A stretch of DNA of 64,000 bases from Pseudomonas sp. M47T1 (GTDB lineage: Bacteria; Pseudomonadota; Gammaproteobacteria; Pseudomonadales; Pseudomonadaceae). Location: contig NZ_AJWX01000009.1 of assembly GCF_000263855.1 (NCBI RefSeq), positions 118,864 through 182,863 of the forward strand, read 5' to 3'. Under the pieces are notes generated by a model that was not told the DNA's origin, ran no database searches, and saw only the letters and a list, made by a program, of their open reading frames with translations. Below are positions 30,665-43,490 of the stretch, piece after piece (positions within the stretch are counted from its first letter, which is position 1; the number at the start of each line of letters is the position of its first letter). Position numbers and translations under genes: made by a program.

Positions 30665-31027
30665 ATGCATGCAATCAGCCAGATTCGACTAACATTCAAT
30701 CAGGATCACCCGCCATCGCATGAGGACGATTCCGCGGGCTTGGCCGTACAGGAAGCCAAACCGGCCCTGAAGGCGCCACCCATGTATAAGGTGGTTTTAT
30801 TTAACGATGACTACACGCCGATGGATTTCGTCGTCGAAGTGCTCGAGGTGTTTTTTAACCTGAACCGCGAGCTGGCGACCAAGGTCATGCTCGCCGTACA
30901 CACGGAAGGGCGAGCCGTATGTGGATTGTTCACCCGCGACATCGCCGAGACAAAGGCCATGCAGGTCAATCAGTACGCCAGGGAAAGCCAGCATCCGCTA
31001 CTCTGTGAAATCGAGAAGGACGGTTAA
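30665..31027 (+). CDS. clpS: ClpS adaptor for ClpAP
   Basis: A 120-aa N-end-rule adaptor that delivers substrates to ClpA. The core [22 protein letters not shown] (split: residues about 39-60) contains the conserved Asn-Asp-Asp site that binds destabilising N-terminal residues. The start [11 protein letters not shown] is the pseudomonad consensus. ClpA follows after 30 nt; bpt, which makes N-end-rule substrates, is just downstream. Confidence 0.96.
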   Translation: MHAISQIRLTFNQDHPPSHEDDSAGLAVQEAKPALKAPPMYKVVLFNDDYTPMDFVVEVLEVFFNLNRELATKVMLAVHTEGRAVCGLFTRDIAETKAMQVNQYARESQHPLLCEIEKDG

Positions 31028-31057
31028 TCGCCGACCACTTGGGTATGAGGTGAAGCT

Positions 31058-33328
31058 ATGTTAAACCGCGAGCTCGAAGTCACCCTCAATCTCGCCTTCA
31101 AGGAGGCGCGTTCCAAACGTCATGAGTTCATGACCGTGGAACACCTCCTGTTGGCATTATTGGATAATGAGGCCGCCGCCACCGTTTTGCGCGCTTGTGG
31201 CGCAAACCTCGACAAACTCAAACACGACTTGCAGGAGTTCATCGACTCCACCACGCCGCTGATCCCCGTCCACGACGAAGATCGCGAAACCCAGCCAACC
31301 CTGGGCTTCCAGCGTGTGTTGCAACGTGCCGTCTTCCACGTACAGAGCTCGGGCAAGCGCGAAGTCACCGGCGCCAACGTACTGGTTGCCATCTTCAGCG
31401 AACAGGAAAGCCAGGCCGTGTTCCTGCTCAAGCAGCAGAGCGTGGCGCGCATCGATGTGGTCAACTACATCGCCCACGGTATCTCCAAGGTGCCAGGGCA
31501 CGGCGATCATTCCGAAGGTGAGCAGGACATGCAGGACGACGAAGGCGGTGAGTCTTCTTCTTCAGGCAACCCGCTCGACGCCTACGCCAGCAACCTCAAC
31601 GAACTCGCGCGCCAGGGCCGTATCGACCCGCTGGTAGGCCGCGAGAACGAAGTGGAGCGCGTGGCGCAGATCCTGGCTCGCCGCCGCAAGAACAACCCGT
31701 TGCTGGTGGGTGAGGCCGGTGTGGGCAAGACGGCCATCGCCGAAGGCCTGGCCAAGCGCATCGTCGACAGCCAGGTGCCGGACCTGCTGGCCAATAGCGT
31801 CGTCTATTCGCTGGACCTGGGCGCCTTGCTGGCCGGTACCAAGTACCGCGGTGACTTCGAGAAGCGCTTCAAGGCGCTGCTCGGCGAGCTGAAAAAGCGC
31901 CCGCAGGCCATCCTGTTCATCGACGAAATTCACACCATCATCGGTGCGGGTGCTGCGTCGGGTGGCGTGATGGATGCGTCCAACCTGCTCAAGCCGTTGT
32001 TGTCATCGGGCGACATCCGCTGCATCGGCAGCACCACGTTCCAGGAATTCCGCGGCATCTTCGAGAAGGACCGTGCCCTGGCGCGTCGCTTCCAGAAAGT
32101 GGATGTCAGCGAGCCGTCGGTGGAAGACACCATCGGTATCCTGCGCGGGCTGAAAGGCCGTTTCGAGCAGCACCACAACATCGAGTACAGCGATGAAGCG
32201 CTGCGTGCAGCGGCCGAGCTGGCCTCGCGCTACATCAACGACCGTCACATGCCCGACAAGGCCATCGACGTCATTGACGAAGCCGGCGCCTATCAGCGCC
32301 TGCAACCGGTGGAAAACCGCGTCAAGCGCATCGAAGTGCCACAGGTCGAGGACATTGTCGCCAAGATCGCGCGCATTCCGCCAAAACACGTCACCAGTTC
32401 CGACAAGGAGCTGCTGCGTAACCTGGAGCGCGACCTGAAGCTGACCGTGTTCGGCCAGGACGCTGCCATCGACTCGCTGGCCACGGCCATCAAGTTGTCG
32501 CGTGCGGGGCTCAAATCGCCGGACAAGCCTGTGGGTTCGTTCCTGTTCGCCGGCCCTACCGGCGTGGGCAAGACCGAAGCCGCTCGTCAGTTGGCCAAGG
32601 CCCTGGGCGTTGAACTGGTGCGGTTCGACATGTCGGAATACATGGAGCGCCACACTGTGTCCCGTCTGATCGGCGCGCCGCCGGGCTACGTCGGTTTCGA
32701 CCAGGGCGGCCTGCTGACCGAGGCCATCACCAAGCAACCGCACTGCGTGCTGCTGCTCGATGAAATCGAAAAGGCCCACCCGGAAGTCTTCAACCTGCTG
32801 TTGCAGGTGATGGACCACGGTACCCTGACCGACAACAACGGCCGCAAGGCGGACTTCCGCAACGTGATCCTGATCATGACCACCAACGCCGGTGCCGAAA
32901 CCGCCGCGCGTGCGTCCATTGGCTTCACGCACCAGGACCATTCGTCCGATGCCATGGAAGTCATCAAGAAAAGCTTCACGCCGGAGTTCAGAAACCGCCT
33001 GGACACCATCATCCAGTTTGGTCGCCTCAGCCACGAGACGATCAAGAGCGTGGTCGACAAGTTCCTCACCGAACTGCAGGCCCAGCTGGAAGACAAGCGT
33101 GTGCTGCTGGAAGTCACGGATGCGGCGCGCAGTTGGCTGGCAGCCGGTGGCTATGACGCCACCATGGGTGCCCGGCCGATGGCACGGCTTATCCAGGACA
33201 AGATCAAGCGGCCGTTGGCGGAGGAGATCCTGTTCGGCGAGCTGGCCGAGCACGGCGGCGTGGTGCACATCGACGTGAAGGACGGCGAAATGACCTTCGA
33301 CTTCGAAACCACGGCCGAAATGGCCTAG
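31058..33328 (+). CDS. clpA: ATP-dependent Clp protease ATP-binding subunit ClpA
   Basis: A 756-aa AAA+ unfoldase. The N-domain (about 1-145) has the [22 protein letters not shown] repeat type. D1 contains Walker [16 protein letters not shown] and D2 contains [15 protein letters not shown], with Walker B motifs [13 protein letters not shown] and [13 protein letters not shown]. Partners are ClpS (upstream) and ClpP (not in the window). Confidence 0.97.
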   Translation: MLNRELEVTLNLAFKEARSKRHEFMTVEHLLLALLDNEAAATVLRACGANLDKLKHDLQEFIDSTTPLIPVHDEDRETQPTLGFQRVLQRAVFHVQSSGKREVTGANVLVAIFSEQESQAVFLLKQQSVARIDVVNYIAHGISKVPGHGDHSEGEQDMQDDEGGESSSSGNPLDAYASNLNELARQGRIDPLVGRENEVERVAQILARRRKNNPLLVGEAGVGKTAIAEGLAKRIVDSQVPDLLANSVVYSLDLGALLAGTKYRGDFEKRFKALLGELKKRPQAILFIDEIHTIIGAGAASGGVMDASNLLKPLLSSGDIRCIGSTTFQEFRGIFEKDRALARRFQKVDVSEPSVEDTIGILRGLKGRFEQHHNIEYSDEALRAAAELASRYINDRHMPDKAIDVIDEAGAYQRLQPVENRVKRIEVPQVEDIVAKIARIPPKHVTSSDKELLRNLERDLKLTVFGQDAAIDSLATAIKLSRAGLKSPDKPVGSFLFAGPTGVGKTEAARQLAKALGVELVRFDMSEYMERHTVSRLIGAPPGYVGFDQGGLLTEAITKQPHCVLLLDEIEKAHPEVFNLLLQVMDHGTLTDNNGRKADFRNVILIMTTNAGAETAARASIGFTHQDHSSDAMEVIKKSFTPEFRNRLDTIIQFGRLSHETIKSVVDKFLTELQAQLEDKRVLLEVTDAARSWLAAGGYDATMGARPMARLIQDKIKRPLAEEILFGELAEHGGVVHIDVKDGEMTFDFETTAEMA

Positions 33329-33420
33329 GGGCAGCTACAGGCTGCAAGTGGAAAGCTGCAAGCGAAAGCAAAGCAGTGTTCCGCTTGCAGCTCGTAGCTC
33401 CTATCGTGCAGCTGCTTTTG
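33329..33420. repeat. AGCTGCAAGC-type imperfect repeat
   Basis: The spacer after clpA is built of AGCTGCAAG/CTTGCAGCT-like units that can pair with each other around a short centre; related to the stretch at 26078-26112. No coding potential. Confidence 0.5.
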
Positions 33421-33431
33421 GAGCGCCCACA

Positions 33432-33463
33432 CAAAAACGCCCGGCACATGCCGGGCGTTTTCG
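33432..33463. terminator. Bidirectional terminator between clpA and infA
   Basis: AAAACGCCCGGC (33434-33445) pairs with GCCGGGCGTTTT (33450-33461) around an ACAT loop. Both flanks are A/T runs, serving the convergent clpA and infA. Confidence 0.9.
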
Positions 33464-33473
33464 TTTGTGTCGC

Positions 33474-33692
33474 TTAGCGAGCGCGGTAGGTAATGCGCCC
33501 TTTGCTCAAATCGTAGGGCGTCAATTCAACGCGCACCTTGTCGCCGGTCAGAATACGAATGTAGTTCTTGCGCATCTTACCGGAGATATGCGCGGTTACG
33601 ACGTGCCCATTTTCCAACTCCACGCGAAACATGGTGTTTGGCAGGGTGTCGACGACAGTGCCTTCCATTTCGAAGCTGTCTTCTTTCGACAT
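33474..33692 (-). CDS. infA: Translation initiation factor IF-1
   Basis: The 72-aa IF-1 is an OB-fold protein binding the 30S A site. [20 protein letters not shown] is the standard start; the frame is open 22 codons further but without similarity. Convergent with clpA, the common pseudomonad arrangement. Confidence 0.97.
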
Positions 33693-33792
33693 GCAGTAAA
33701 GCCCTCGGTGTCCAGTTAATGGCCCGGTGCAACTGCGCCAGGCAAAAGCGGCGTGCATTGTGCCTGAAAAAGGGGCGTTACGCCAAGGCCCT

Positions 33793-34500
33793 TCAATTAA
33801 GAGTGACCCAACGTTGATTGATGAGCAGCTCGATAGGGCGATATTGGGTTTTGTAATTCATCTTTTTGCAGTTTTTGATCCAGTACCCCAGGTACACCGC
33901 GTCCAGTTGCAAGCGCAGCGCCTCGCCGATCTGCCACAAGATGGCAAAGCGCCCCAGGCTGCGTCGCTCCTCGGAAGGCTCGTAGAAGGTGTACACCGCC
34001 GACAGGCCGTTGGGCAGCAGGTCGGTGACGGCTACGGCCAGCAATTGGCCTTCGCGGCGGAATTCGTAGAAGCGCGAAAACGGCAAGTCGCGCACCAGGA
34101 ACGTGGAGAACTGCTCACGGCTGGGCGGGAACATGTCGCCGTCGGCGTGGCGCTGTTCGATGTAGCGTTGGTACAGGTCGAAGTATTCCTCGCTGAACGC
34201 GGGCTTGGTGGCGGTCACTTCAATGTCGGCGTTGCGCTTGACTATGCGCTTCTGCTGACGGTTGGGGCTGAACCCGGCCGCCGGGATGCGCGCCGGCACG
34301 CACGCGTTGCAGCGTTGGCAGTGGGGGCGGTAAAGGTGATCGCCGCTGCGCCGGAAACCCATCTCCGACAGGTCGGCGTACACATGCACGTCCATCGGCT
34401 GGCTGGGGTCCAGGAACAGGGTAGTGGCCTGCTCCTCGGGCAGGTAGCTGCACGAGTGGGGTTGAGTGGCATAGAACTTCAATCGCGCCAACTCAGTCAT
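33793..34500 (-). CDS. bpt: Aspartate/glutamate leucyltransferase (arginyltransferase family)
   Basis: A 235-aa aminoacyl-tRNA-protein transferase of the Bpt/Ate1 family, which adds Leu to N-terminal Asp/Glu and so creates ClpS/ClpA substrates. The N-terminal [19 protein letters not shown] and the [12 protein letters not shown] cysteine motif (a likely metal or redox site in this family) are present; C-terminal [20 protein letters not shown] is diagnostic. About 57 nt upstream of its start is the end of aat. Confidence 0.93.
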
Positions 34501-34557
34501 GATCAGCCCTCGGATCGAAACCTTTGAATAAGTGTAAGCCAGCTGTGACGAACTCGC

Positions 34558-35238
34558 CTAGCAAACCCAGGTTGCCGTGGCCGGTTGGTCGAGATAGGTG
34601 CGCAGGTGCCAGGCAAAATCCTCGCGGCTGATGGAGCGTGCGCCCAGGCTGATCAGGTGCTCGGTGGGCATCTGGCAGTCGATCAGGGCAAAGCCTGCGC
34701 CGTGCAGGTGCTGCACCAGGGTGGCAAAGCCGACCTTGGAAGCGTTGTCGGCGCGGCTGAACATGGACTCGCCAAAGAACAGCTTACCCATGGCCAGGCC
34801 GTACAGGCCGCCCACCATTTCCTCGCCGTCCCACACCTCCACCGAGTGGGCCAGGCCCTGTTCGTGCAGCTTGATGTAGGCGGCCTGCATGTTGTCGGTG
34901 ATCCAGGTGCCGTCGGCGTAGGCCCGGGGGCCGGCGCAGGCGCGAATCACTGCGGCGAAGTCGCGGTCGAAGCTGACTTGATAGCGCTGCTGGCGAATGA
35001 CCTTGGCCAGGCTGCGCGACACGTGCAGTTCGGTGGGCAATAGCACGGTGCGCGGGTCTGGCGACCACCACAGAATGGGCTGGCCATCCTGGTACCAGGG
35101 AAAGCAGCCATGGCGGTAGGCCTGCACCAGGCGCTCGGCGCTCAGGTCGCCACCGGCGGCCAGCAGGCCGTTGGGGTCGCGCAGGGCCTTGTCCAGGGGC
35201 GGGAAGGTCAGGTCGTTCTTCTTGAGCCAGGTCAGCAT
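34558..35238 (-). CDS. aat: Leucyl/phenylalanyl-tRNA-protein transferase
   Basis: A 226-aa enzyme transferring Leu or Phe to N-terminal Lys/Arg, completing the N-end-rule set with bpt, clpS and clpA. Signatures are [18 protein letters not shown] and [19 protein letters not shown]. The start [14 protein letters not shown] is chosen by homology; the frame continues 92 codons upstream through a repeat and is not coding. Confidence 0.96.
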   Translation of the reverse strand: MLTWLKKNDLTFPPLDKALRDPNGLLAAGGDLSAERLVQAYRHGCFPWYQDGQPILWWSPDPRTVLLPTELHVSRSLAKVIRQQRYQVSFDRDFAAVIRACAGPRAYADGTWITDNMQAAYIKLHEQGLAHSVEVWDGEEMVGGLYGLAMGKLFFGESMFSRADNASKVGFATLVQHLHGAGFALIDCQMPTEHLISLGARSISREDFAWHLRTYLDQPATATWVC

Positions 35239-35637
35239 GGATTCTTTCTGGGGCAGGGGAGGGGAGGGCACCCTCTGTAGATGCCGCCAGGCTGCGCCGG
35301 CCCCTGGGCCCACTGAAAATCTCCAGCGAGGCAGAGGGCCAGCGCAGCCTTCGGCAGCGGCTACACAGGCAGTGGCGTTGCATGCAGTGCGGCCAGTATT
35401 CAGGATAAAAACCCCGCCCTGCAACTCTACCGCCATGTCGCGGTCGTAAACCTTCGTTAATGTAATTGAAAACCCTGCATAAGCCTTTGTCAGCAAAGAC
35501 AATGCATGCTCCAATTGATTAGCGTCGCGTGCTCTGGGCTATGCTGTGGCGAACCCGTACAATGCACCGTTCATTTGCATGATTTTTTTAGTCAATCATC
35601 AGTTGTTCGCGCCCATGGGCGCAGGAAAAGACTTGTT
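35239..35637. promoter_or_regulatory. Divergent aat-ftsK intergenic region
   Basis: The 399 bp hold a second-family inverted repeat (35281-35363) next to aat and an AT-richer part (about 35450-35600) that should contain the ftsK promoter. No trxB is present here, unlike in P. aeruginosa, as I recall that genome's order. Confidence 0.45.
35281..35363. repeat. Second-family extragenic inverted repeat, copy 2
   Basis: GCCGCCAGGCTGCGCCGGCC on the left, ACTGAAAATCTCCAGCGAGG in the centre, and GGCCAGCGCAGCCTTCGGCA then GCGGCTAC on the right. The centre phrase recurs in other copies. Confidence 0.8.
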
Positions 35638-38049
35638 TTGAAGAAATCCACCGCGATACCTACCCCAGCCGTGCCCCTGTGGCGTCAGCAAATGCACTAC
35701 CGGCTCAAGGAAGGTGCCCTGATTGCCATGGGTGCCCTGTGCCTGTACCTGTGGATGGCGCTGCTCACCTACGACCAGGCCGACCCGGGCTGGAGCCACA
35801 CCAGCACTGCCCACGACGTGCAGAACGCCGCCGGCCGTGCCGGAGCCTTCGCCGCCGATATCCTGTTCATGGTGCTGGGCTATTTCGCCTACATCTTCCC
35901 GCTGCTGCTGGCCGTCAAGACCTGGCAGATCTTTCGCGAGCGTCACCAGCCGTGGCAGTGGAGCGGCTGGCTGTTTTCCTGGCGACTGATCGGTCTGGTG
36001 TTCCTGGTGCTGTCCGGCGCGGCCCTTGCGCATATTCATTTCCATTCCACGCCCAACCTGCCGGCCTCGGCCGGTGGTGCCCTGGGTGAAAGCCTGGGCG
36101 ACCTGGCGCGCAACGCCCTGAACACCCAGGGCAGCACTTTGCTGTTCATCGCCCTGTTCCTGTTCGGCCTGACCGTGTTCACCGACCTGTCGTGGTTCAA
36201 GGTCATGGACCTGACCGGCAAGATCACCCTCGACCTGCTGGAACTGGTGCAAGGCGCCGCCGGCCGCTGGTGGGCGGCGCGCAACGAACGTCGCCAACTG
36301 GAAGCGCAACTGCGCGAGGTGGACGTGCGTGTGCACGACGTGGTGGCACCCACTACCCCTGACCGTCGCGAGCAGGCCAAGGCCCGCGAACGCATCATCG
36401 AACGCGACCAGTCGCTGGCCAAGCACGTCACCGAGCGCGAGAAGCAGGCGCCACCGGTGATCATGCCGGCCCCGGCCATGGCCAAGCCGCCCGAGCCAAG
36501 CAAGCGCGTGCAGAAGGAAAAACAGGTGCCGCTGTTCGTCGACAGCGCCGTGGAAGGCACCTTGCCGCCCATTTCCATCCTCGACCCTGCGGAAAAGAAG
36601 AAGGTCAACTACTCGCCCGAATCCCTGGCGGGCGTGGGCCATCTGCTGGAAATAAAGCTCAAGGAATTCGGCGTCGAGGTGTCGGTGGACTCCATCCACC
36701 CCGGCCCGGTCATCACCCGTTACGAAATTCAGCCAGCGGCCGGTGTCAAGGTCAGCCGCATTTCCAACCTGGCCAAGGACCTGGCGCGTTCGCTGGCCGT
36801 GACCAGCGTGCGCGTGGTGGAAGTCATTCCGGGCAAGACCACCGTGGGCATCGAGATTCCCAACGAAGACCGCCAGATCGTGCGCTTCTCGGAAGTGCTG
36901 TCGTCGCCGCAGTATGACGAGGCCAAGTCACCGGTCACCATGGCCCTGGGCCACGACATTGGCGGCAAGCCAGTCATCACCGACCTTGCGAAAATGCCGC
37001 ACCTGCTGGTGGCCGGTACCACCGGTTCCGGTAAGTCGGTGGGCGTGAACGCCATGATCCTGTCGATCCTGTTCAAGTCCAGCCCCGAAGACGCCAAGCT
37101 GATCATGATCGACCCGAAAATGCTCGAGCTGTCGATCTACGAAGGCATTCCGCACCTGCTGTGCCCGGTGGTCACCGACATGAAGGACGCCGCCAACGCC
37201 CTGCGCTGGAGCGTGGCGGAGATGGAGCGCCGCTACAAGCTGATGGCGGCCATGGGCGTGCGTAACCTGGCCGGCTTCAACCGCAAGGTCAAGGACGCGC
37301 AGGAGGAGGGCACGCCGCTCACCGACCCGCTGTACCGTCGCGAAAGCATGGAAGACGAAGCACCGCTGCTGAAAACGCTGCCTACCATCGTGGTTATCGT
37401 CGACGAATTCGCCGACATGATGATGATCGTCGGCAAGAAGGTCGAAGAGCTGATCGCCCGTATTGCCCAGAAGGCCCGTGCCGCCGGTATCCACCTGATC
37501 CTGGCCACCCAGCGGCCGTCGGTGGACGTGATCACCGGCCTGATCAAGGCCAACATCCCCACCCGCATGGCGTTCCAGGTGTCGAGCAAGATCGACTCGC
37601 GTACCATCATCGACCAGGGTGGCGCGGAGCAACTGCTGGGTCACGGTGACATGCTGTACATGCCGCCCGGCACCAGCCTGCCGATCCGTGTGCACGGTGC
37701 GTTCGTGTCCGACGAAGAAGTGCACCGCGTGGTGGAAGCCTGGAAACTGCGTGGCGTGCCGGACTACAACGAAGACATCCTGGCCGGCGTCGAAGAGGCC
37801 GGCAGCGGCTTCGAAGGCGGCAGTGGCGGTGGTGACGAGGACAGCGAATCCGATGCGCTCTACGACGAGGCGGTCAACTTCGTTCTGGAAAGCCGTCGGG
37901 CGTCCATTTCCGCGGTGCAGCGCAAGCTGAAGATTGGCTACAACCGCGCCGCTCGCATGATCGAGGCGATGGAAATGGCCGGCGTGGTCACCCCCATGAA
38001 CACCAACGGTTCGCGCGAAGTCATCGCGCCGGGCCCAATGCGCGACTGA
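35638..38049 (+). CDS. ftsK: DNA translocase FtsK
   Basis: An 803-aa cell-division DNA pump that segregates chromosome dimers. The likely start is TTG at 35638 ([18 protein letters not shown]), with AGGAAA about 10 nt upstream; longer in-frame starts add unrelated residues. There are four to five N-terminal TM segments (to about 190), a charged linker, the RecA-like motor with Walker [13 protein letters not shown] and Walker [14 protein letters not shown], and a C-terminal winged-helix gamma domain ([19 protein letters not shown]) that reads KOPS sites. The linker is short compared with E. coli. Confidence 0.96.
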   Translation: MKKSTAIPTPAVPLWRQQMHYRLKEGALIAMGALCLYLWMALLTYDQADPGWSHTSTAHDVQNAAGRAGAFAADILFMVLGYFAYIFPLLLAVKTWQIFRERHQPWQWSGWLFSWRLIGLVFLVLSGAALAHIHFHSTPNLPASAGGALGESLGDLARNALNTQGSTLLFIALFLFGLTVFTDLSWFKVMDLTGKITLDLLELVQGAAGRWWAARNERRQLEAQLREVDVRVHDVVAPTTPDRREQAKARERIIERDQSLAKHVTEREKQAPPVIMPAPAMAKPPEPSKRVQKEKQVPLFVDSAVEGTLPPISILDPAEKKKVNYSPESLAGVGHLLEIKLKEFGVEVSVDSIHPGPVITRYEIQPAAGVKVSRISNLAKDLARSLAVTSVRVVEVIPGKTTVGIEIPNEDRQIVRFSEVLSSPQYDEAKSPVTMALGHDIGGKPVITDLAKMPHLLVAGTTGSGKSVGVNAMILSILFKSSPEDAKLIMIDPKMLELSIYEGIPHLLCPVVTDMKDAANALRWSVAEMERRYKLMAAMGVRNLAGFNRKVKDAQEEGTPLTDPLYRRESMEDEAPLLKTLPTIVVIVDEFADMMMIVGKKVEELIARIAQKARAAGIHLILATQRPSVDVITGLIKANIPTRMAFQVSSKIDSRTIIDQGGAEQLLGHGDMLYMPPGTSLPIRVHGAFVSDEEVHRVVEAWKLRGVPDYNEDILAGVEEAGSGFEGGSGGGDEDSESDALYDEAVNFVLESRRASISAVQRKLKIGYNRAARMIEAMEMAGVVTPMNTNGSREVIAPGPMRD

Positions 38050-38109
38050 TCGACACAACGGGTCGCTGATGAACAGCGACCAGTCCTATTCTTTTGTACG
38101 AGGATTCCC

Positions 38110-38733
38110 ATGCGCCTGATTCGCATGCTGTTGGTTTCTGCTCTGGCCTTCTCCACGATCCCGGCCCACGCCGACGACGCCTCGGTGAAAAGCCTGACCC
38201 AGTTGCTGGAAAAGTCCAACACCCTGGCCGCGCACTTCTCGCAACTGACCCTGGACGGCAGCGGTACCCAGTTGCAGGAAACCGCCGGTGAAATGACCCT
38301 GCAGCGCCCGGGCCTGTTCTATTGGCACACCGACGCGCCGAACGAGCAGACCATGGTTTCGGATGGCCAGAAGGTCTCGCTGTACGACCCGGACCTGCAA
38401 CAGGTGACCATCAAGAAGCTGGACCAGCGCCTGACCCAGACCCCGGCCCTGCTGCTGTCCGGTGACATCTCCAAGATCAGCCAGAGCTTCGACATCACCT
38501 CCAAGGAAGCGGGCGACGTGATTGACTTCATGCTCAAGCCCAAGACCAAGGACACCCTGTTTGACTCCCTGCGCCTGTCGTTCCGCAAGGGCCTGATCAA
38601 TGACATGCAATTGATCGACAGCGTGGGCCAGCGCACCAACATCCTGTTCACCGGCGTCAAGGCCAATGATCCGGTCGACAAGAGCAAGTTCACCTTCGTC
38701 GCGCCCAAGGGCACCGACGTGATCCAGGAATAA
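38110..38733 (+). CDS. lolA: Outer-membrane lipoprotein carrier protein LolA
   Basis: A 207-aa periplasmic chaperone that ferries lipoproteins from LolCDE to LolB. A signal peptide ends at AHA-DDASV (about residue 21). The mature part has the [20 protein letters not shown] beta-strand region typical of the open-barrel hydrophobic cavity. It lies 60 nt after ftsK and 18 nt before rarA, so likely one operon. Confidence 0.96.
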   Translation: MRLIRMLLVSALAFSTIPAHADDASVKSLTQLLEKSNTLAAHFSQLTLDGSGTQLQETAGEMTLQRPGLFYWHTDAPNEQTMVSDGQKVSLYDPDLQQVTIKKLDQRLTQTPALLLSGDISKISQSFDITSKEAGDVIDFMLKPKTKDTLFDSLRLSFRKGLINDMQLIDSVGQRTNILFTGVKANDPVDKSKFTFVAPKGTDVIQE

Positions 38734-38751
38734 GAGGACCGCACGCCCGTC

Positions 38752-40077
38752 ATGGACCTGTTTCGCAGTGAGCCCATCGCCCAGCCCCTGGCTGCCCGCC
38801 TGCGGGCCCGCAACCTGGACGAATACGTGGGCCAGGAACACCTGCTGGCGCGCGGCAAGCCGCTGCGCGAAGCGCTGGAGCAGGGTGCGCTGCATTCCAT
38901 GATCTTCTGGGGCCCACCGGGGGTGGGCAAGACCACCCTGGCGCGGCTGCTGGCAGAAGTCTCGGACGCCCACTTCGAAACCGTTTCCGCGGTGCTGGCG
39001 GGGGTCAAGGAGATTCGCCAGGCGGTCGAGGTGGCCAAGCAGCAGGCCGGCCAGTACGGCCGCCGCACCATCCTGTTCGTCGACGAAGTGCACCGCTTCA
39101 ACAAGTCCCAGCAGGACGCCTTCCTGCCCTACGTGGAAGACGGCACGCTGATTTTCATCGGTGCCACCACCGAAAACCCTTCGTTCGAACTCAACAACGC
39201 GTTGCTGTCGCGGGCACGGGTGTACGTGCTCAAGAGCCTGGACGAAGCGGCGCTGCGCCGCCTGGTGTACCGCGCCCTGAACGAAGAGCGCGGCCTGGGC
39301 AAGCGTCAGCTGCGCCTGGGCGACGAGGCGTTCGGCATGTTGCTGGCCGCCGCCGACGGCGATGGCCGGCGCATCCTCAACCTGCTGGAAAACGCCTCGG
39401 ACCTGGCCGAAGACGGCGAAGAAATCGGCAGCGACCTGCTGCAAAGCCTGCTGGGCGACACCCGCCGCCGTTTCGACAAGGGCGGTGAAGCCTTCTACGA
39501 CCAGATATCGGCGCTGCACAAGTCCGTGCGTGGCTCCAACCCCGACGGCGCGCTGTACTGGTACGCGCGCATGATGGACGGCGGCTGCGACCCGTTGTAC
39601 GTGGCCCGCCGCGTGGTGCGCATGGCCAGCGAAGACATCGGCAACGCTGACCCGCGCGCGCTGAGCCTGTGCCTGGCGGCGTGGGATGTGCAGGAGCGCC
39701 TGGGCAGCCCCGAAGGCGAATTGGCGGTGGCCCAGGCCATCGTCTACCTGGCTTGCGCGCCGAAGAGCAACGCCGTGTACATGGGCTTCAAGCAGGCCAT
39801 GCGTGAAGCCGCCGAGCACGGCTCGCTGGAAGTGCCGCTGCACCTGCGCAACGCGCCGACCAAGTTGATGAAGCAGTTGGGGTACGGTGAAGAGTACCGC
39901 TACGCCCACGACGAACCCGACGCCTACGCCGCCGGCGAGGACTACTTCCCCGACCAGTTGGACCCACGCCCGTACTACCAGCCAGTGCCTCGCGGCCTGG
40001 AGCTGAAAATCGGCGAAAAGCTCAAGCACCTGGCCCAACTGGATCGCCTGAGCCCACGCCAACGCCGCAAGCCCTGA
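38752..40077 (+). CDS. rarA: Replication-associated recombination protein A
   Basis: A 441-aa AAA+ ATPase (also MgsA) acting at stalled replication forks. Walker A is [11 protein letters not shown], Walker [12 protein letters not shown], sensor 1 [12 protein letters not shown]; the C-terminal MGS domain (from about 250) includes [19 protein letters not shown]. Normal length. The ftsK-lolA-rarA-serS order is conserved in Gammaproteobacteria. Confidence 0.96.
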   Translation: MDLFRSEPIAQPLAARLRARNLDEYVGQEHLLARGKPLREALEQGALHSMIFWGPPGVGKTTLARLLAEVSDAHFETVSAVLAGVKEIRQAVEVAKQQAGQYGRRTILFVDEVHRFNKSQQDAFLPYVEDGTLIFIGATTENPSFELNNALLSRARVYVLKSLDEAALRRLVYRALNEERGLGKRQLRLGDEAFGMLLAAADGDGRRILNLLENASDLAEDGEEIGSDLLQSLLGDTRRRFDKGGEAFYDQISALHKSVRGSNPDGALYWYARMMDGGCDPLYVARRVVRMASEDIGNADPRALSLCLAAWDVQERLGSPEGELAVAQAIVYLACAPKSNAVYMGFKQAMREAAEHGSLEVPLHLRNAPTKLMKQLGYGEEYRYAHDEPDAYAAGEDYFPDQLDPRPYYQPVPRGLELKIGEKLKHLAQLDRLSPRQRRKP

Positions 40078-40096
40078 AGCCGAACCCCAAGGCGGA

Positions 40097-40470
40097 CAAC
40101 GCCGATCTACCAGGCCATGGCACGTTGCAACCAACGTGGGAGCGGGCTCTGCCCGCGAAGCGCCGCGCGGGCGGCGCGCGATCTCAAGACCGCCACATCA
40201 CTTAAGGCATGCACCCAGCAGCCACACCAAACTCCCCGTAGCCGCTGCCGCAGGCTGCGCTGGCCCTCAGCCTCACTCGATATCTCCAGGGTTCACACCG
40301 GCCAGCGCAGCCTGGCGGCAGCGGCTACGCGGATCGCATTATGGCTGCCAGGGGCTAGTCGATGTTTTTGCAGCGCTCTTGAGATCGAGCGCCGCCCGCG
40401 CGGCGCATCGCCGCCTAGCGGCAGCTCCTACATTTGTTGCAACGTGCCATGGCCTGATGGATCGGCGTTG
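40097..40470. repeat. Large nested palindrome between rarA and serS
   Basis: Arms at about 40097-40194 and 40371-40470 are imperfect reverse complements over some 100 bp (for example GGCCATGGCACGTTGCAAC against GTTGCAACGTGCCATGGCC), each carrying the REP-like GC block. Between them sits an independent second-family inverted repeat at 40238-40328. The whole 538-bp rarA-serS gap is made of these repeats plus the serS promoter; no crcB gene is seen here. Confidence 0.85.
40238..40328. repeat. Second-family extragenic inverted repeat, copy 3
   Basis: GTAGCCGCTGCCGCAGGCTG at the left and its near-perfect inverse ending GCGGCAGCGGCTAC at the right, with a centre like copies 2 and 6 (ATATCTCCAG). 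This is the best-preserved copy. Confidence 0.85.
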
Positions 40471-40603
40471 TCAGCCCCGTTTGCCCGCTTTCGATGAACG
40501 GGTTCTGGAAACAACCCTTCTATCCCGGTACGCTGGCCGTTAATATGGTCGGCTGCCCGGTGTCCTGCCCGCAACAAGGGCTGACCACGACTTAATTTGA
40601 TAA

Positions 40604-41896
<1,293 letters not shown>

Positions 41897-43291
41897 ATGG
41901 AGTTTCTGCCGCTGTTTCACAAGCTCAAGGGCAGCCGTGTGCTGGTCGTGGGCGGGGGCGAAATCGCCTTGCGCAAGTCGCGTTTGCTGGCCGATGCCGG
42001 CGCGCTGCTGCGCGTGGTGGCCCCGGCCATCGAAACCCAGCTCGGCGAGCTGCTACACAGCAGCGGCGGTGAAGCCTTGCTGCGCGGTTATCAGGAAAGC
42101 GACCTGGACGGTTGCCAGCTGATCATTGCCGCCACCGATGACGAAGCGCTCAACGCCCAGGTGTCCACCGACGCCAAGCGCCGATGCGTGCCGGTCAACG
42201 TGGTGGACGCGCCGGCCCTGTGCAGTGTGATCTTTCCGGCTATTGTTGACCGTTCACCCCTGGTGGTTGCGGTCTCCAGTGGCGGTGACGCCCCGGTACT
42301 GGCGCGGTTGATCCGCGCCAAGATGGAGGCCTGGATTCCGGCCGCCTATGGCGAATTGGCCGGGTTGGCCGCGCGCTTTCGTGCCCAGGTGAAGAACCTC
42401 TACCCCGACGTGCAGCAACGCCGTGCGTTTTGGGAAGAAGTGTTCCAGGGCCCGATTGCCGATCGTCAACTGGCCGGGCAGGGCGCCGAAGCGGAAAAGA
42501 TGCTGGTGGAAAAGATCAACGGGCAGCCGCCCCACGCACCCGGTGAGGTTTACCTGGTGGGGGCCGGCCCCGGTGATCCCGACCTGCTGACCTTTAAGGC
42601 CCTGCGCCTGATGCAGCAAGCTGACGTGGTGCTGTACGACCGTTTGGTAGCCCCGGCCATCATTGAGTTGTGCCGCCGCGACGCCGAGCGCATTTACGTG
42701 GGCAAGCGCCGCGCAGAACATGCCGTGCCGCAGGAACAGATCAACCAGCAACTGGTGACCCTGGCCAAGCAAGGCAAGCGCGTGGTGCGGCTCAAGGGTG
42801 GCGATCCGTTCATCTTTGGCCGTGGTGGCGAGGAAATCGAAGAGCTGGCGGCCCACGGCATCCCGTTCCAGGTGGTACCGGGCATAACCGCGGCCAGTGG
42901 TTGCGCGGCCTACGCCGGCATCCCGCTGACCCACCGCGACTACGCTCAGTCGGTGCGCTTCATCACCGGCCACCTCAAGGACGGTACCAGTGACCTGCCG
43001 TGGGCTGACCTGGTAGCGCCGGCCCAGACCCTGGTGTTCTATATGGGCCTGGTGGGCTTGCCGATCATCTGCGAACAACTGATCGCCCATGGTCGCGCCG
43101 CCTCCACGCCGGCTGCCTTGATCCAGCAGGGCACCACCACCAATCAGCGTGTCTTCACCGGCACCCTGGCTGACCTGCCGCGCCTGGTGGCGGAGCATGA
43201 GGTGCATGCCCCGACGCTGGTCATCGTGGGTGAAGTGGTGCAACTGCGCGAAAAACTGGCGTGGTTCGAAGGCGCCCAGCAAAGCGTCTGA
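41897..43291 (+). CDS. cysG: Siroheme synthase
   Basis: A 464-aa multifunctional enzyme making siroheme from uroporphyrinogen III. The N-terminal precorrin-2 dehydrogenase/ferrochelatase domain (1-210) has the NAD-binding [13 protein letters not shown]; the C-terminal SAM uroporphyrinogen methyltransferase (about 217-460) begins [19 protein letters not shown] and contains [13 protein letters not shown]. Translationally coupled to serS with no spacer. Confidence 0.97.
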   Translation: MEFLPLFHKLKGSRVLVVGGGEIALRKSRLLADAGALLRVVAPAIETQLGELLHSSGGEALLRGYQESDLDGCQLIIAATDDEALNAQVSTDAKRRCVPVNVVDAPALCSVIFPAIVDRSPLVVAVSSGGDAPVLARLIRAKMEAWIPAAYGELAGLAARFRAQVKNLYPDVQQRRAFWEEVFQGPIADRQLAGQGAEAEKMLVEKINGQPPHAPGEVYLVGAGPGDPDLLTFKALRLMQQADVVLYDRLVAPAIIELCRRDAERIYVGKRRAEHAVPQEQINQQLVTLAKQGKRVVRLKGGDPFIFGRGGEEIEELAAHGIPFQVVPGITAASGCAAYAGIPLTHRDYAQSVRFITGHLKDGTSDLPWADLVAPAQTLVFYMGLVGLPIICEQLIAHGRAASTPAALIQQGTTTNQRVFTGTLADLPRLVAEHEVHAPTLVIVGEVVQLREKLAWFEGAQQSV

Positions 43292-43312
43292 TCTTTTCGC
43301 TGCGCCGTCACT

Positions 43313-43404
43313 GTAGCCGCTGCCACCAGGCTGCGCTGGCCCTATTGTTCACTGGAGATTTTCAGCGACCACAAGGGGTAGCGCAGTCTGGCGGCAGCAA
43401 CTGC
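43313..43404. repeat. Second-family extragenic inverted repeat, copy 4
   Basis: GTAGCCGCTGCCACCAGGCT on the left, TGGAGATTTTCAGCGA in the centre and an eroded inverted arm (GCGCAGTCTGGCGGCAGC) on the right, in the cysG to oxidase spacer. Confidence 0.75.
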
Positions 43405-43490
43405 ATGGCATATCCTTATACCCATTGGTTAGTTGCCCGCGCCCGGCTTTTCCTTTCAACTGGCGGTTTTCGCCTGAAAGGGAGTTGCAG

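Noticed and set aside
38086..40134. 682-codon minus-strand frame across lolA and rarA
   Set aside because: It spans two well-supported plus-strand genes and has mirror-frame composition.
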